Assembly: GCA_037102815.1 (NCBI GenBank)
Contig: BTPP01000005.1
Span: forward strand, 1,984,001-2,048,000
Length of the DNA: 64,000 nt
Origin: Neurospora intermedia
Taxonomy: Eukaryota; Ascomycota; Sordariomycetes; Sordariales; Sordariaceae
Reading direction: 5' to 3'
This document shows, one piece after another, positions 12,143 through 25,515 of the stretch; the stretch's first letter is position 1; each line of letters starts with the position of its first letter. The position numbers and the translations under genes are program-made. The notes beneath the pieces were generated by a model, which was not told where the DNA came from, ran no database searches, and saw only the letters and a list, made by a program, of their open reading frames with translations.

Positions 12143-13279
12143 ATGACCGACATCGATTACAAGCTCGAGGCTGTTCCGGCCACTCGGATTGCCGCCGATG
12201 ATATCGACAAGACTTTCCGTTCCAGCACCATCGGTCCGTAGCATCCATCTCACCAAACATGGCAACCCAAACCTTTCAACTAACGGAAGTCGAGCTGGGA
12301 TACAGATCTTATCTCGGGGGCTCTCGGCGGCAAGGTTCTCGGTTTCTCGGACGAATGGTTCGCCGAAGCAGCCAACCTCCTTACTCCTACAGCCCCTATC
12401 CGCCAGCCCGGGAAGATGGTTTACACCGGCGCCTGGTATGACGGATGGGAGACAAGGAGACACAACCCCGCCGAGTTCGACTGGGTTGTGATCCGTCTGG
12501 GCGTCGCCTCGGGTACCGTCGAGGGTGTCGAGATTGACACGGCTTTCTTCAACGGCAACCATGCGCCCGCCATCTCGGTCGAGGGTTGCTTCAGTCAAAA
12601 CGACGACGAGGTTCTGTCATGGAAGGGCGAGCGTGGTGGATGGGAGACTATTCTTGGTGTTCAGGAGTGCGGCCCTTCGCAGAGATTCGGCTGGAAACTC
12701 GAGAACCCGACCAAGAAGCAGTACACCCATGTGCGACTAAACATGTACCCCGACGGCGGCATTGCCAGGTTCCGTCTGTTTGGACACGCCGTACCGGTCT
12801 TCCCCGACAATACGGATGCCATCTTTGACTTGGCGGCTGCCCAGAACGGCGGAGTTGCAATCTCCTGCAGTGACCAGCACTTTGGTACCAAGGACAACCT
12901 TATCCTTCCGGGCCGCGGCAAGGACATGGGCGACGGTTGGGAGACAGCACGCTCGCGCACCAAGGGCCACGTCGACTGGACCATCATCAGACTCGGCGCG
13001 CGCGGCTACATCCAGAACTTCATCGTCGACACGGCTCACTTCCGCGGTAACTACCCCCAGCAGGTCAAGCTACAAGCTATCGAGTGGAAGAGCGAGGGCG
13101 AGCCGGAAGCGGATGCGGAAGGATGGACAGAGGTTGTTGAGCCCATCAAGTGTGGTCCCGATCAGGAACACCCTGTCGAGAGCTTGGTGAAGGACAAGCC
13201 GTTCACCCACGTCAAGCTCATCATTGTGCCTGACGGCGGAGTGAAAAGGCTGCGGGTGTTTGCGAAGAGGGCTGTTTAA
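12143..13279 (+). CDS. alc: Allantoicase
   Basis: Hydrolyses allantoate to ureidoglycolate and urea in purine breakdown, letting the fungus use purines as a nitrogen source. Two exons, 12143-12233 and 12306-13279, encode 354 residues, the usual family size. The start MTDIDYKLEAVPATRI is preceded by a favourable CACC. The protein is an internal duplication of two allantoicase domains. The first has WYDGWETRRHN, DWVVIRLG and IDTAFFNGNHAP. The second repeats them as GDGWETARSR, DWTIIRLG and VDTAHFRGNYPQ. Each half ends with a matching THVRLNMYPDGGIARFRLFG or THVKLIIVPDGGVKRLRVF motif. The intron donor is the less common GTCCGT. Nitrogen regulation through the upstream GATA clusters is likely. 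Confidence 0.97.
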
Positions 13280-14403
13280 GAAATTACCAAGCTATATGTC
13301 TGAAGGCAATCATTCGGTGAGGGCAGCATTTACGGGGAGCCATGAACAGCGAGCGATCCACATAAAAAGGGGGAGGACCTCATTTAGTATGATGGGCAAC
13401 GAGTGCAGTCATTTGAGCGCGAAGAATTGAAATCTCTCAGATCTTTGATTATCTGCGCTTAAAGTCACAAAGTCTAATTCTCAATCAGCTTTCGTAGTAG
13501 AGTAAAATTAGAAGGATGCACGGCTGCCCACGAGACGAGGTTGTTGCGAAGCTTAAATTTGAGTACTTGTAGAGCAGTCGGCACCCCAGAAGTACCAAAG
13601 TTCGCTAGCTCCTCGCTAGGCTCGATAACAATCAGGGTCCTTATTTCCCCACAAACTACCGGTCGAGATGCCCTCACCGACGTTTGTACTTGGGTGACCT
13701 CAGATTTTGGGACGCGTCGTCCAGAAATCGTACAGCAATGCGTCAGTTTGGTTTTAATTGCTCATGGAGCTTTTCATCACATTCCTGTCAAGCTGTCATT
13801 CCGAGCTGTTGAACATGATACAATCCAAAAGTTGTGACATCGAAGCGGAGGTCACTAGAGGTAGGTACCTACCTACAGGTATAAAAGCACGGACCGCCTT
13901 AAAATCGATAACAGCGGTAGCACAGTGGTAACGTCAGTGGGGGGCCTAACTTGAAGCAACCGAGGGCATCAATACGTCCACCGTCTCTATCCTTCCTGCG
14001 TTGACCACCAAGTGCGGTACGAATAGACAAGTCCTGGGTGCCCTGCTTCCGTGGCGCAACTCCAGGCTGTCGCTTGATCTGAACCCCTAACAGGAATTAC
14101 CTGGTCGAGATTTATTGTTGTCACTTCCTCTTCTTTTCTTCAGCCAGCTAAAGCAACGTCACCTTCTTTGCATTCCGCCTGCTTTCTCAACTCTACACCG
14201 ACCAAGTCCTGGCCTGCCCTGGCCTGCCCTGAACCCTCATCCTCGGCCGCAGTGCGCTTAATTCAGTCGGACCTCGACCGACATCTTTGGATACAATTTC
14301 CTACGCTGACGTTATAGCCTTGCCCGAAGAACAACCCGCCGCTTTGGTTGACCTGCGCTCAGACCCGACACCGCTCGCCGCATGCTACGCTCGACCCGTA
14401 CCA
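13280..14403. other. Spacer between allantoicase and ankyrin-DIL gene
   Basis: No gene supported. Holds a copy of the AGGTACCT palindrome at 13855-13873 and a tRNA-like A box near 13916 without the rest of a tRNA. A GGCCTGCCCT direct repeat at about 14211-14230 lies in the presumed leader of the next gene. Confidence 0.6.
13855..13873. repeat. Dispersed palindrome copy with GTAGGTACCTAC core
   Basis: CTAGAG followed by a perfect GTAGGTACCTAC palindrome, in the spacer after allantoicase. Confidence 0.7.
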
Positions 14404-17205
14404 ATGGATAACGGGGGTTTCGATGGCGGCTTCGGTGCCGGCGGCGGAGACGAAGGAGGGTTTGGCAGCGACGGGGGAGGATATGAACCACAGCAGCAGA
14501 AGAAACAGCAGTTACCCCCCGATCTACCGCGCTCCCTCGATGACAGGAGACATGCTCCTAACGAACACTTGGTCACAGAGACGGAGATGTATGACGGATG
14601 GCAAGGTCGGTTGCCCCTTGTCTACTCTATAGAACCTTGGCTTGGTGGCCCATCGTCCCATCATTCCTCGCTTCATGTCTCGAAACGGCCAGCCCTCTTA
14701 CTGACTCTCCGTCTCATCCAGGACAATCACAGTTCTTGACAACACCCATACCGGCCAAGCCTCTGAGCTTCAGCAACCTTAATCTTAACGACTCCCAGTT
14801 CGACGAGGACATCACCAAGGGCGGGCCCGAGAGCGAGACTAGATTGATGGAGATGCTGGCTGCGCAGGCCGCGCATTCGGCTAGCGCAATATTTGAGGAT
14901 GAGAATCAGATCGCCAACGACGACAAGATGCCGCAGGACGAGAAGAAGGATGTCCTCCAAAGAGCCTTCATTATGGCTGCAAGCAATGGCAATGTCGAGT
15001 CTGTCCGTAAAATCCTAGATGGCCCAGCTAGACAATACGTAGATCTCAATGCGTCAGATGAAGAAGGAACACCGGCCCTGATCTACGCAAGCTGTTTTGT
15101 AAGTTGGCTCTGCCCCCATATCAGACCGAATGCATGGGAAGGTTTTTACTAACAGAACTATGCAACAGGGACACGAGTCCACAGTACAAGTCCTTCTCGA
15201 CGCCGGAGCTGATGTCGACAAGCAAGACCGCAATCAATGGAGCGCGCTTATGTGGGCTATGACCAATCGACACAAGGGCATTGCAAAGCTACTACTCGAC
15301 AACGGCGCTTCTCCCGAGAAGAAGACCTCTACAGGACGAACTGCATTCGACTTTGTTGCCCCGGACAGCGACATGTCTTTCTATCTCCACGACAGCGGTT
15401 ATAGCATTGGCACGGCCGGTGCCGACGACTTTTACAATCCGGGCTTTTCTCAAGACAAATTCGAGGAAGAGTTGGCCGAGAACGAGATGCGCAGGAGAAT
15501 GATGATGGAGAGTGCTCGTGATCTGGAAGTTGATCTAGGGAACGTGGGCATGGACGACCAACCCGAGGTTCGCACTCCCCCCCACCAAGGAATTCAAGCC
15601 CGCTCACACCATATTGCTATGCTGACCATGCGCTAGCCTATTGACGAATTTGAGGAAGAGCAGCAAGAGTTCGACTGGGCGAGGTGTCTCCACGATCAGA
15701 TGTTTGTCTTCCAGGAGAGCGAGCTGGACAGCATCCTGGACATTGTCATCACCAACATGACCCCGCAACGATCACCATCACAAAAACCTGTGCCCGCGAA
15801 CATGATCTTCCTGGGGGCTCGATATGCGCATTACCATGCCAGCCGTGAACTGTTAGCAAAGCTATTGATTACTGCCATGGATAAGATCAACAATGTCGTG
15901 GAGAGATATCAGTGGGATATGACTATCCTGGCTTTTTGGGCATCCAACGCGACCCTGTTGCTACATTACCTCAAGAAGGATGCCGGCTTGGTAGAAGCGA
16001 CCACCGAGTTCCAGGCGCAGCTTTCAGAGCTGATCAACGAAATCTTCATTCTTATTGTCCGGGATGCAGAGAGACGTCTTGACAAGGTGCTGGATGCCGG
16101 CATGCTGGACCACGAAACAATCCCCGGCTTCGAAAACATCACCTTCCAGAACGAGTGGACGATTTTCAAGCGCAAGAAGGAGGTGAAGGAACCGCCCATG
16201 GAGAAGCGCTTCAGGCCGCCGTCCCCCAAGCAGAGGGCGAAGCCGTCTCCGCGGAACGTGACATCACTACTCTCCTCTACACTATTTGTCCTGGACCTGT
16301 ACGATGTCCACTCAGTGATTACGGCACAGGTCATCTCACAACTGATATACTGGCTCGGCGCCGAGCTCTTCAACCGCATAATGTCCAGTCGCAAGTACTT
16401 GGCGCGCACCAAGGCCATGCAGATCCGCATGAATATTTCGGCCCTGGAGGACTGGGCTCGTACCAACAATCGGCAACCCGAGCACTACGAGGGCGGCGAG
16501 ATGAAGTCGAGCGGCGAGACAACCATGGAGGCAACGCGCCGCCACCTTGCCCCCGTCATTCAGCTCCTCCAGTGGCTGCAAGTACTTTCGTCGCTGGGCG
16601 CCGACGACCTCGAGGCCCTGATCGGTACTCTCCAGCAGCTCAAGGCGCTGAGCCCCCAGCAGCTTATCCACGCCGCGACGCACTACCGCTCCGAGGTAGG
16701 CGAAAAGGGTCTTCCCAAGAGTGCCATGAAGTACCTCACGGCCCTGCAGGCCATGCGTAAGGAGCGCAAGCGCGAGTCGCAAATGTCGCAGTTGTCAGTC
16801 ACATCGTCCATCAAGGAGCGGGTGGGCGATGGCAGTGTTAGCACGCCGGTGACGCCCATCAGCAGGTCCATCAACGGCAGTCCCTGGGCGTCCACCCCAG
16901 GCGGCGCCACGACGTCTTCCGAGGGTCCCGGAGGCGGTGACGGGGAAGGCGACGAAGACGATGAGGACGCGCCGGCCAACTTGCTTCTTGATCCGGCTTT
17001 TATGCTGCCCTTTACTCTGCCCAGCATGACGGACATGCTGGTCAGCTACGGGGCCGGGTTCGGCGGCGTGAACAGGGAGAGGGAACGAAAGTACATACCG
17101 ACTATCCCGCCCGAGTTTTTGGATAAGTTTGAGGCGGCGACTAGTGGAGGGAGGAAAGGACCGCCGCTGTTTGGGGAGAAGGATTGGGAGAATGAGGAGG
17201 TTTAG
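14404..17205 (+). CDS. Ankyrin-repeat and DIL (dilute) domain protein
   Basis: Four exons (14404-14605, 14722-15098, 15169-15567, 15637-17205) code for 848 residues. The start MDNGGFDGGFG opens a Gly/Gln-rich disordered region. Ankyrin repeats follow at about residues 140-255, with typical GNVESVRKILDG, TPALIYASCFGHESTVQVLLDAGAD and WSALMWAMTNRHKGIAKLLLDNGAS. A DIL domain spans about 390-680; it begins near YAHYHASRELLAKLL and includes MTILAFWASNATLLLHYL and YDVHSVITAQVISQLIYWL. The tail is Ser/Pro- and acid-rich. DIL domains are the cargo-binding globular tails of class V myosins; here there is no motor. This ankyrin plus DIL arrangement is known across filamentous fungi. A role in vesicle or organelle transport is inference. 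Confidence 0.9.
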
Positions 17206-20200
17206 ATTACGAGGAAGCGGCACGACACACGTGTGTTGCGGGAGAGTAGGGTAGGGTAGGGTAGCAGCCATTATGAAAGAAGTTTTAATAAGAATATTTT
17301 TCTACATAATGCGGGGTCACAATAGTTGGTTAGTATAGACATGGTAGATGCGTAGCTGCTTGATGGGAGATTGTTCGGGCATTGTGGCTGAGTAGGCTGA
17401 GGCTCTTACTGGCTAGTTTATAAACAGAAAGGGAGAGAGACAGAGAGGTAGGTACCTAACGGAATTGCATGCATTGCGGCGGGATATGTGAGAGTATAAT
17501 CATCTCGACTGATCGTTGAATTACCGAGGTTATAAGGGAAAACATTGAGCAGAAAAGGATCAGCTAGTGAATCATCACATTAAAGTATCACAATGAGATC
17601 GAGTACGTGGTGATAAATCGTGTGAGGAGATATATGTTAGCAGGTTCGTAGAGTTGGCTGTATTGGGTCCCGGAACGAAGTCGATGGGTGGTGATGGAGA
17701 CATGGGGAGGGGGATCAAAGGAGCCAAGCGAGATATGACTACCTTAACTTTATTTATAGAAGAGGGGATACGAGCGGAATATAACCGCGATACTAACTTA
17801 TTTATGGAAGGAGGGGGGTTACGAGAGAGCATGATTTAAAGTTGCTCCCAGCATTCGAAGTACAACACAATTTGATCAGAATCGACGTTCCGCGTAGTAG
17901 ATACGTATTAATCACCTTGTGCAATGTATCGTGTATTGACTCGAGAGTAGACATTTTGTGATCCAGTTTGTTAATGAACTTGAGGGTAAGCCTTAGATGT
18001 CATATGTTAAACTCTCCCATTTAAACCATTTTTCAAGCTAAGTTCAGGTCAAACTATGTAGCTCAGGATATCTCTCAGAAAAGGGAACAATGATGATGAT
18101 ACATAGCGGTCATGTGGGATACTATCTAGGCTTGGTGCTGTGCCGCTGAATGGTTGCTTGGATCCGGTTCGTCTTGGCGTCCGTTTGGCTGCAAGCTCTT
18201 ATGCAAGGGACAGGAGGATGTTGGTTGGTTGACGGGGTAGCACGACGAATGGAAAGCTTTATATATAAGATGAGGGGAGGGGATGCAATATGGACAGGAT
18301 TGGTCTACTCTCACGATGCCGTCGATACCACTCGAGATTCCGTTTCTTGAACTTTGAGACCTGATAGCTTGGCTGCCTGATACACTTAGTAGCTTGGGAC
18401 GAATGCATTGGAAGTCTGAGACGTTACGGTTGGTAGCCGACGGAAATGGGAGTAGTCGGTTAGAAACGGTGGTATTTCTTTTTTTTTCTTTCTTTTTTTT
18501 CTTGGCCATGGCCGGAGCCGAAAATGTAGTTTTAACAAAGTGTAGGCATTTTGGTATACATAGTGTAGGGCTACGTAGTGAGACGAACCTGGCTGGCTGT
18601 TAGTTACCCGTTTGTCCAATAGATGCCAGAAAGTACCTCCTACTGCCATCGCTACCTAGTAAAATAGACGAGCAGTTGCACACTTGTGTATTACGAGTCC
18701 ATTTATGATGCAAGACCACCTGCTTTGCGGGTTATTTGCAGGAAACTTGATGCGATTCCATCTCGGATGTTGGCGGATTACCGCCTGTAGATCGCCTGCC
18801 TAACGGTTAAGTGCATCATTAGTACACAGATACAGAGATGCCGTGTTGGTCGCCTTGTGACATCGGGATGGGAAAGTTGGGAAGCCAAAGTAGTATTGGG
18901 ACCCCAAGTGGCACAAAATCTTGAGTCGTATGAAGTATGTAATAGTTATCGAATGAATCGGGTAGTTGGATAGATTGCGTTGTCGCCTTTGTATCTGATA
19001 TCATGTTACTTGTTGGTTGTGATCTGCGACCTGCGGCATAGGGGACCATATAAGTTCACAAGCGCGCAGTCCTCTTCTCCGGCTTTGTCTCACTTGTCCA
19101 CGGCTTGTTAGATTTCCATGCCACATCGCGACGCCGAAGCTAGCTCTGATCAGGTACTCTGGGCGGGCAACCGTTGGACTTGCTCGGCTTGTGGTGTGCT
19201 TTGAGATGTGGATCGACCCCAGGTGTCTCAGTCGAGATCATTTGTGATCGGAGGGTAGCATTCTCGCCGGCCCGCACCCGCAGTCCTCGTTACCTGCAAG
19301 GACATGTTCATCCGGTTGGGTAGCGTACTTGGAGCAAGTTGTGCCCATGGCGTTGTGGACGTTGCGGGCGTCTGTCTTTGTCAACTTCAGATTTCGCGCA
19401 AGAGTTGGCAAAAAGTGGCGGCGGCATGAACCCCCACATGGAAGCGCGATGATCGCCATCATGGCTGCATCGGAGGAACACTTTCGCGAGTACTAAAGGC
19501 AGGGAGTAAGATGATGTCTAGAAGCTTTTGGGTTGCTGCTCGCGCATTGGCTAGATCAAATAAAACCGATGGTGGACTATAGGCCGAGTACTTCGTTTCA
19601 CTTCAGCGGCCTGGAGGGGTACATGTGAGTCCGGTGAGAAAGGGCCGGAAGGAGGATTCGACACGGAAAAGTGGAAGGGAGGGAAGCTTCAGTGCCTTTT
19701 CCTCCCACTTGGCGATGCCTATCTTATTGTCTCTCCTTCCTGCCCTGTACCCGGGATGGCTCTCAAAGGAGATGCTATTCCCCATCCACTAACCTTGAAC
19801 AGTTCCCCTTCGTTCGTCATACCCTCAAATTTCATGGACTGTAAGTCAGCAATCTTATCCGAGGATTATCGTTAGGTAGTCGTGCTATTATCGGTGTCGC
19901 CGCGGCCTCGGACACTGCATCATCATAGCCGGACTACAACCTGGACGCCGCCCCCGAATTTACACACGCCGCCTCCTTGATGATATCCTATTTTCTGCTG
20001 TCAGCAACCTTCGTGTTGGTTTCTGCCTCTTCTGTGCAGGAACTCTGAGCCTCGACTGTTCAACGTCAGACACACAAGTGTCACAAGACCGCAGCAAGGT
20101 GACACGATACCCGGATCATCAGTACTGCCCACTCCCACCATTTCCACCTTACCTAGCCACCGCTATAGAGGTAACCATCAGCCGCCACGATCTGAAGGCC

Positions 20201-20309
20201 GCCCCAGGGCGGCAAAGAGCAGCAAACAAGCGGCCATCCCGGCATAGTCAACCCTATTCTCGTATAACCCGACCCTCCCATTGCTCCTCGTTCGTCGCGT
20301 GCCTCACAC
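17206..20309. other. Spacer between ankyrin-DIL and TBC genes
   Basis: About 3.1 kb, locally AT-richer around 17.5-18.1 kb, with no supported gene on either strand. Contains a palindrome copy at 17446-17459 and a T-rich tract near 18478-18500. The final several hundred bases are probably promoter and leader of the TBC gene. Confidence 0.6.
17446..17459. repeat. Dispersed palindrome copy (AGGTAGGTACCTA)
   Basis: Contains the TAGGTACCTA perfect 10-bp palindrome, about 240 bp past the ankyrin-DIL stop codon. Confidence 0.7.
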
Positions 20310-23300
20310 ATGGCACCGCTGAGGACGGCAAGTGTGCGCCACAGGCCAAGTATAAGGTTGAGAAGTCGGCGACTGTCGTCGGTTAGAGACAACCACCTTG
20401 ATCCGGTGGGCGTCCGTTATGAACAGACAAAACAGGCACAACCGCCCATTCTGCTCCCGCCACTACCTCCTCGTTGCGTCTCGATTCGTCCGCGCGCCTC
20501 GACCACTCCCACTGTTGCTGTCCGCCCAGCAATCCCGCCACCGCCGGAAGACCACCCGCTCTTCCGACTAGAGCCTCATCTCCGTCCCAACCCACCGGCC
20601 GTCAGCATCGTGGGCGACGTCGAGTCAAAGAGGGATTCGTGCGCGCCGACCTTATTATCTGTCACGCTACGGGGCGATAGCGAGCGCGACGGCAGTTTGC
20701 CTGATTCAAAGAGCATTGGGAAGGCGTTGGATAGCCCCTGCTCAGAATTCACGACTGACGTCAAAGAAGGTGATGACGACGACAAGGGCGTGCACAAGCC
20801 GGAAATAGAAACATCAGGGATCGTCGCCGCCGAGCTGTGCATTCCTTTCGCAACCGCAAGAGCTTTGGCGCTATCGCCGGCGCCGGCACCATTACGGTCG
20901 TTGAAGAGAGCGTCAAGATTGATAGTTGGCACGACGACAATCAGCATCCGGGCCACTGTCCGGTCGAAGTCGATGATGGAGACAAGTAGGATCAGAAGGC
21001 GGAAAAGGGCCCTGGGATCGCTTGGTTCGGTTGGCGGAGAGGACGACAGGGACCAGGTTGCATTTCCCGAAGCGGATGGATCCTCCAGGGAGTTGACGGG
21101 CTCATCTAGCACGTTCCCCCCCGGCAGTACCCCTTACGCTAGAGCGTCTGCCAGTGCTTCTACCGCAGCCAAAGCCGCCATGCGGGGCTCGCTTGGCTCA
21201 TCCAAATCACCCAAGACGCTGCAAAGTCCCCCACGCCTGCAGCACGGTAGCGCTGGCTCATCAACCGGCAACTCCTTGGCCGTCACCACCGTCGGCGCTA
21301 GCAGGCCGGGCAAGGGGCCACCTGGACACACCAGCCAGCAGCCCTCCCAGGCTCTGGGCATTGCTTCCACTGGTTCTTCTTCTAGTTCCCCTGCCCCAAC
21401 CAGTCTTGGAGCTGACAATGTCCACGGCCCCTTCAGTCCAATTAACACGCTCATCTCCCAGGACCGTCTTGCAGTCGACTTTGGCAACTTATCCTTTTCC
21501 AGCCGCGGCAGTATCATGTTTGGCGGGCAGGCTCCGGTCGACAACAGCACGCAACGAGACGACGAGCTGGCAGACGCAGCAGCAGCACAGAGGCAGGCAG
21601 CACCACAGGGAACCGACGGCCCTACTCCTCCTACACCACCTGCCAGCACGGCGCATGTAGCAGCAGCGGCAGTAGAAGCAGCAACACCAACCACGCCATC
21701 ACCACCACCAGCAGCAGAACCTCCACTAGCAGCAGTAGCAGCAGCACCAGCAGCACCAGCAGACTTGGACCACCACCATGAGACGGACACTCAAGGGGAA
21801 AGGGAGACGGAGACAGCCAGCTCCAAATCATCGCGCCTCAGTGACGCCTCAGGGCTAACACGCCCATCCATCGCCATCAATGAAGACCCGACGTCGCCCT
21901 CCGCCCCGCTGCCCAGTATCCGCGTTATGCCCATGGACGTAGAGAGGGAATCACAAAAGGTGAGATCGCTCTATGAATCCAGCGATGGTTGGCTAGATGG
22001 CGGGCGGCGCGTCTCGTTCGCTGGCGATCTTCCGCCTCTACCCTCGGAGGTAGACCCATCAGATGTTGTGTACGGCTTTCCTTTTGAACCAAGACACAGA
22101 CCTCACCATGCGCTGCTAACCCGTACCTCTTCTTAGAGACCCTCCCCGATTACATGCTCTGACCTCGAGCGACTGGGCCGCGAGCCACATTGCACCAACA
22201 CCGCCCACAGCACCCTGGGTCAGTTCTTCGTCGCTACGGGATGATGCCGCCAGCTATTACCGGCCTGGTGCTAGGAAATGGGGCGAGCACGAACGCGCCG
22301 GCGGGCTAGAAGATTGGGAGAATCTGGAGGGAGTTGAAGTTGACCGCTATGGCTTCATCAAGGAGAGGCCAGCAAGGCGAGAATCCAGTTACAGGCCAGA
22401 GACGAGTAGGACAGTCAGGCCAGGATCCAGGTCAAGACACTTCTCACCTAGGCGAAGAAATGTGTTGACGAAACGGCCCGGTTCGGCTTATTCCTCGTCA
22501 CCCCTTGGCCAAGGCCTTGTCGGAGACCCGCCGAGCAGGAAGGTGTCCGCGCGATCCCTACACACTTTTGACTCGGCATATTCAAACGCATCACGAAGAT
22601 CTACACGATCGTCTTTCCGGTCCATCGCCAATCACCTACCACCCAACCGGGACCGGCGATGGATGGACGAGGCTGGGGATATGCTAGCGTTTCCGGCGGG
22701 AGGTTTGACCGATATCCTGGAATACGCGGCGAAGATGACGGGCAAGAAAAGCACTGAAGCCCTGAAGAAGAAAGAGTTGGAAAGGTCCGAAAAGTGGAGG
22801 AAAATGGCAAAGGTCATTCAGAGATTCCCGCTGGAAGACGGTGGTGAGGGCCAAGCCGGCCGCGAAAGTCAAGGCCAAGGCCAAGGCCAAGGTCAAGGCC
22901 AAGGCATGAACTTTGAGTTCGACACGAAGAACCCCAAACTTATCGAGCGCACTTGGAAAGGAATTCCAGATTGCTGGCGCTCCGCAGCTTGGTTCTCCTT
23001 CCTCGCAACAAGTGCAAAGAATGCCAATAGTCCCGAAACTGATGGGGTGCTAATCACAGCGTTTAAGAGGTTGCAGGACATCAGTTCACCCGACGACGTG
23101 CAGATTGATCTCGACGTTCCCAGGACGGTCAATGGTCACATCATGTTTCGAAAGCGATACCGAGGGGGCCAGCGTCTACTGTTCCGCGTTCTACACGCCA
23201 TCTCATTATATTTCCCCGATACCGGCTATGTCCAAGGAATGGCTCCTCTAGCAGCCACGCTGCTATGCTACTATGACGAGGAGAGGTGTTTTATCATGAT

Positions 23301-23451
23301 GGTTCGCCTTTGGAGGTATCGTGGGCTTTCGAGGCTGTATTCGCCAAATTTCGAAGGGCTCCTTTCCACCCTGGACGACTTTGAGAAACATTGGCTTGCG
23401 GGAAAGGACGTTGCTTCCAAACTTGTACGTTTTTAAGCTTCAGCACGCTTA

Positions 23452-23482
<31 letters not shown>

Positions 23483-24012
23483 GTGTGGTGGCGCTGTGCT
23501 AACAAATCATTGTCTTGTAGACTGAATTAGCCATTGATCCGACGGCATATGGGACAAGGTGGTATCTTACACTATTCAACCTGTCAATACCATTTGCTGC
23601 TCAGCTCCGTGTCTGGGATATCTTTATGCTCCTGGGAGAATGCCCGCCTGAAGGGGAATTGGCCCCTCAGCTTTCCGCAAGAGACTCCGGAGAGGTGACA
23701 CCACACTTACAACACGCCGATACTCAGCAAACATCTAAGAGTAGTAAGGAGAAAAGCTTCCTGGCCAAGTTGAGCGAGCGTAGGAGTAAACGACATCTAA
23801 ACCATACGGCTGCAGAAGTGCCGCGAGGTCTTGATATCCTCCACGCTACAAGTGCTGCGCTGATTCACGCCATGAGGGACGTGTTGCTGGATGCGGATTT
23901 CGAAAATGCAATGAAAACACTTACATCGTGGATACCAGTTAAGGATGAGGACCTACTAATGAAGGTAGCACGAACAGAGTGGAGGGCACATCAGAAAAAA
24001 AGGGACAGATGA
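20310..24012 (+). CDS. TBC-domain Rab GTPase-activating protein
   Basis: Stimulates GTP hydrolysis by a Rab-family GTPase and so switches off a step of vesicle traffic; the target Rab is unknown. Exons 20310-22069, 22137-23424 and 23521-24012 give 1179 residues and keep frame across both introns, each of which has a CTAAC branch site. The first ~850 residues are low-complexity (Ser/Pro/Ala-rich, poly-Ala/Gln around 21.55-21.75 kb). Before the domain stands DMLAFPAGGLTDILEYAAKM. The TBC domain runs from about residue 855 (RTWKGIPDCWRSAAW) to about 1130. It keeps both catalytic fingers: Arg916 in IDLDVPRT and Gln953 in GYVQGM. A Gln-Gly hexanucleotide repeat precedes the domain. The first exon's frame at about 20.82-20.99 kb is open to doubt. 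Confidence 0.88.
22869..22904 (+). repeat. GGCCAA hexanucleotide repeat coding Gln-Gly
   Basis: About six near-perfect units within the TBC gene, translated as alternating Gly and Gln just ahead of the catalytic domain. Length change in whole units would keep frame. Confidence 0.9.
23454..23482 (+). repeat. T29 homopolymer inside TBC gene intron 2
   Basis: A 29-base T run within the 96-nt intron at 23425-23520, upstream of the CTAAC branch site at about 23498. Confidence 0.95.
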
Positions 24013-24873
24013 GCGGACAGACGGATGAGATGAGTCGGCCGGGCTTAACGTCCTTCAGATACGAACGAGTTTGGGTTCTAAGTTTTGGATCGGGTACGGG
24101 TGCTGTTTGTTTTGGGCAAAGCTGCTGATAAGGCGACGGGCTGGACGGGCATGCAAAGTGATCAGGACGGGGGTTCTATGCGCGGTCTCTCTGCCACCTT
24201 CACTCGTCTGCCTTTTGCCCTCTGCGTTATTATCTTTCCTTTCCTCTGGCGCTGCTGTTATACCCTTTGTTCAGCTTCGACGTTGCTCTCTTTGCGCTTC
24301 CGGATAGATACCCTTCGTGTTCGGTTTTTCGGCTACTTTTTTTATTTGTTTTTGGATACTGGGATTCGTCTTTCCGGTTTTGGTTGAAACCGACCGCAAG
24401 TATATTTTGACTCACTAATCCGGCCCGAGTTCATTGCTTTAGTTTTAGCCTAGATCGAGAACTCTATGGGACTTTCGTTCTTCGTTCTCTATCACTATAC
24501 GTCTCTCTTAATATCTCTTCCCCACTGCTGCTGCTAGTCTCACATATTGGTTCCCGACGCCATCGTATGTTTTGTTGTTTGATCCCTTCTTACACTCAAC
24601 GACCTAATGATCTTTCAGATGGAACCAGTTCCTACCGTAGATGCCTAGAATCGACGACTAGCATTCGGGGCCAAGTATGCCTGTCCCATTGTAGCACATG
24701 ATCTATTTGAACATTCGTAGACGAAGTCACTGAACTGAAACAACGTCCTGTTCTTTGCAGGCTCCTTGATGCCCCTATCCATTTGCCACCAGCACACCAT
24801 CTTCTTTCTACACCCTTCTTCCCCTTTCTGTGTTGACTTCCGCTGGAGGTACACAAAGGAGAGGTGGGGAGAA

Positions 24874-24907
<34 letters not shown>
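24874..24907 (+). repeat. G34 homopolymer
   Basis: An uninterrupted run of 34 G, about 860 bp after the TBC stop codon. Such tracts can form quadruplexes and are error-prone in sequencing, so its exact length is uncertain. Confidence 0.9.
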
Positions 24908-25513
24908 CGCTTGGGAGGCTAGGCAGTGTTTAAGAGTTCAAGTTACCTAGAAGTGCTTGTGACAATACTAGATGAAGGCCTTTCTCGCGAATATCTCCTA
25001 GAGACTTTCTGCATCCGAGTCACCACGATAGTGATAGACAACGTCCTCGAAAAGTTTCCAAGTTTCGAAGTCGGCAGCGGTATCCGTCACAGTAATCATG
25101 ACACCCGCTTCTTCAACCGCAAGCATGTTCTCTTCCACGAAACCAGCCCATAGACGCTGGTGGCAATAGCGCCCCTTCATCGACCAGTACTGACTACCTC
25201 TACTCACTATATATCAACTCCTTCCCTTACTCTCCTTCACTATTACTACGGGCCTGTTTATTCTACCCCATCCACCACCGATTACCTCGTCACTCCGTAT
25301 ACTATTCCTTCGCTTATGAATGCCATGAAAAGCGCTGGGGTTGGATGAAGAGAAGGAGGAGTAGGGAAGAATGGAAGAGAAGACCATCCATCTTAGTACT
25401 AGCAACAGAATATTACACCTAGGACAGACAACATCATCGGGATGAGTAATTCGTGGGATAGTGTTGATTTGTTCAACGGTGTTGACGACGAGGTGTATGG
25501 ATGCCTAAAAAGC

Positions 25514-25515
<2 letters not shown>

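Noticed and set aside
13911-13960. tRNA-like A box (TAGCACAGTGG)
   Set aside because: No matching B box, T arm or acceptor stem follows within tRNA distance.
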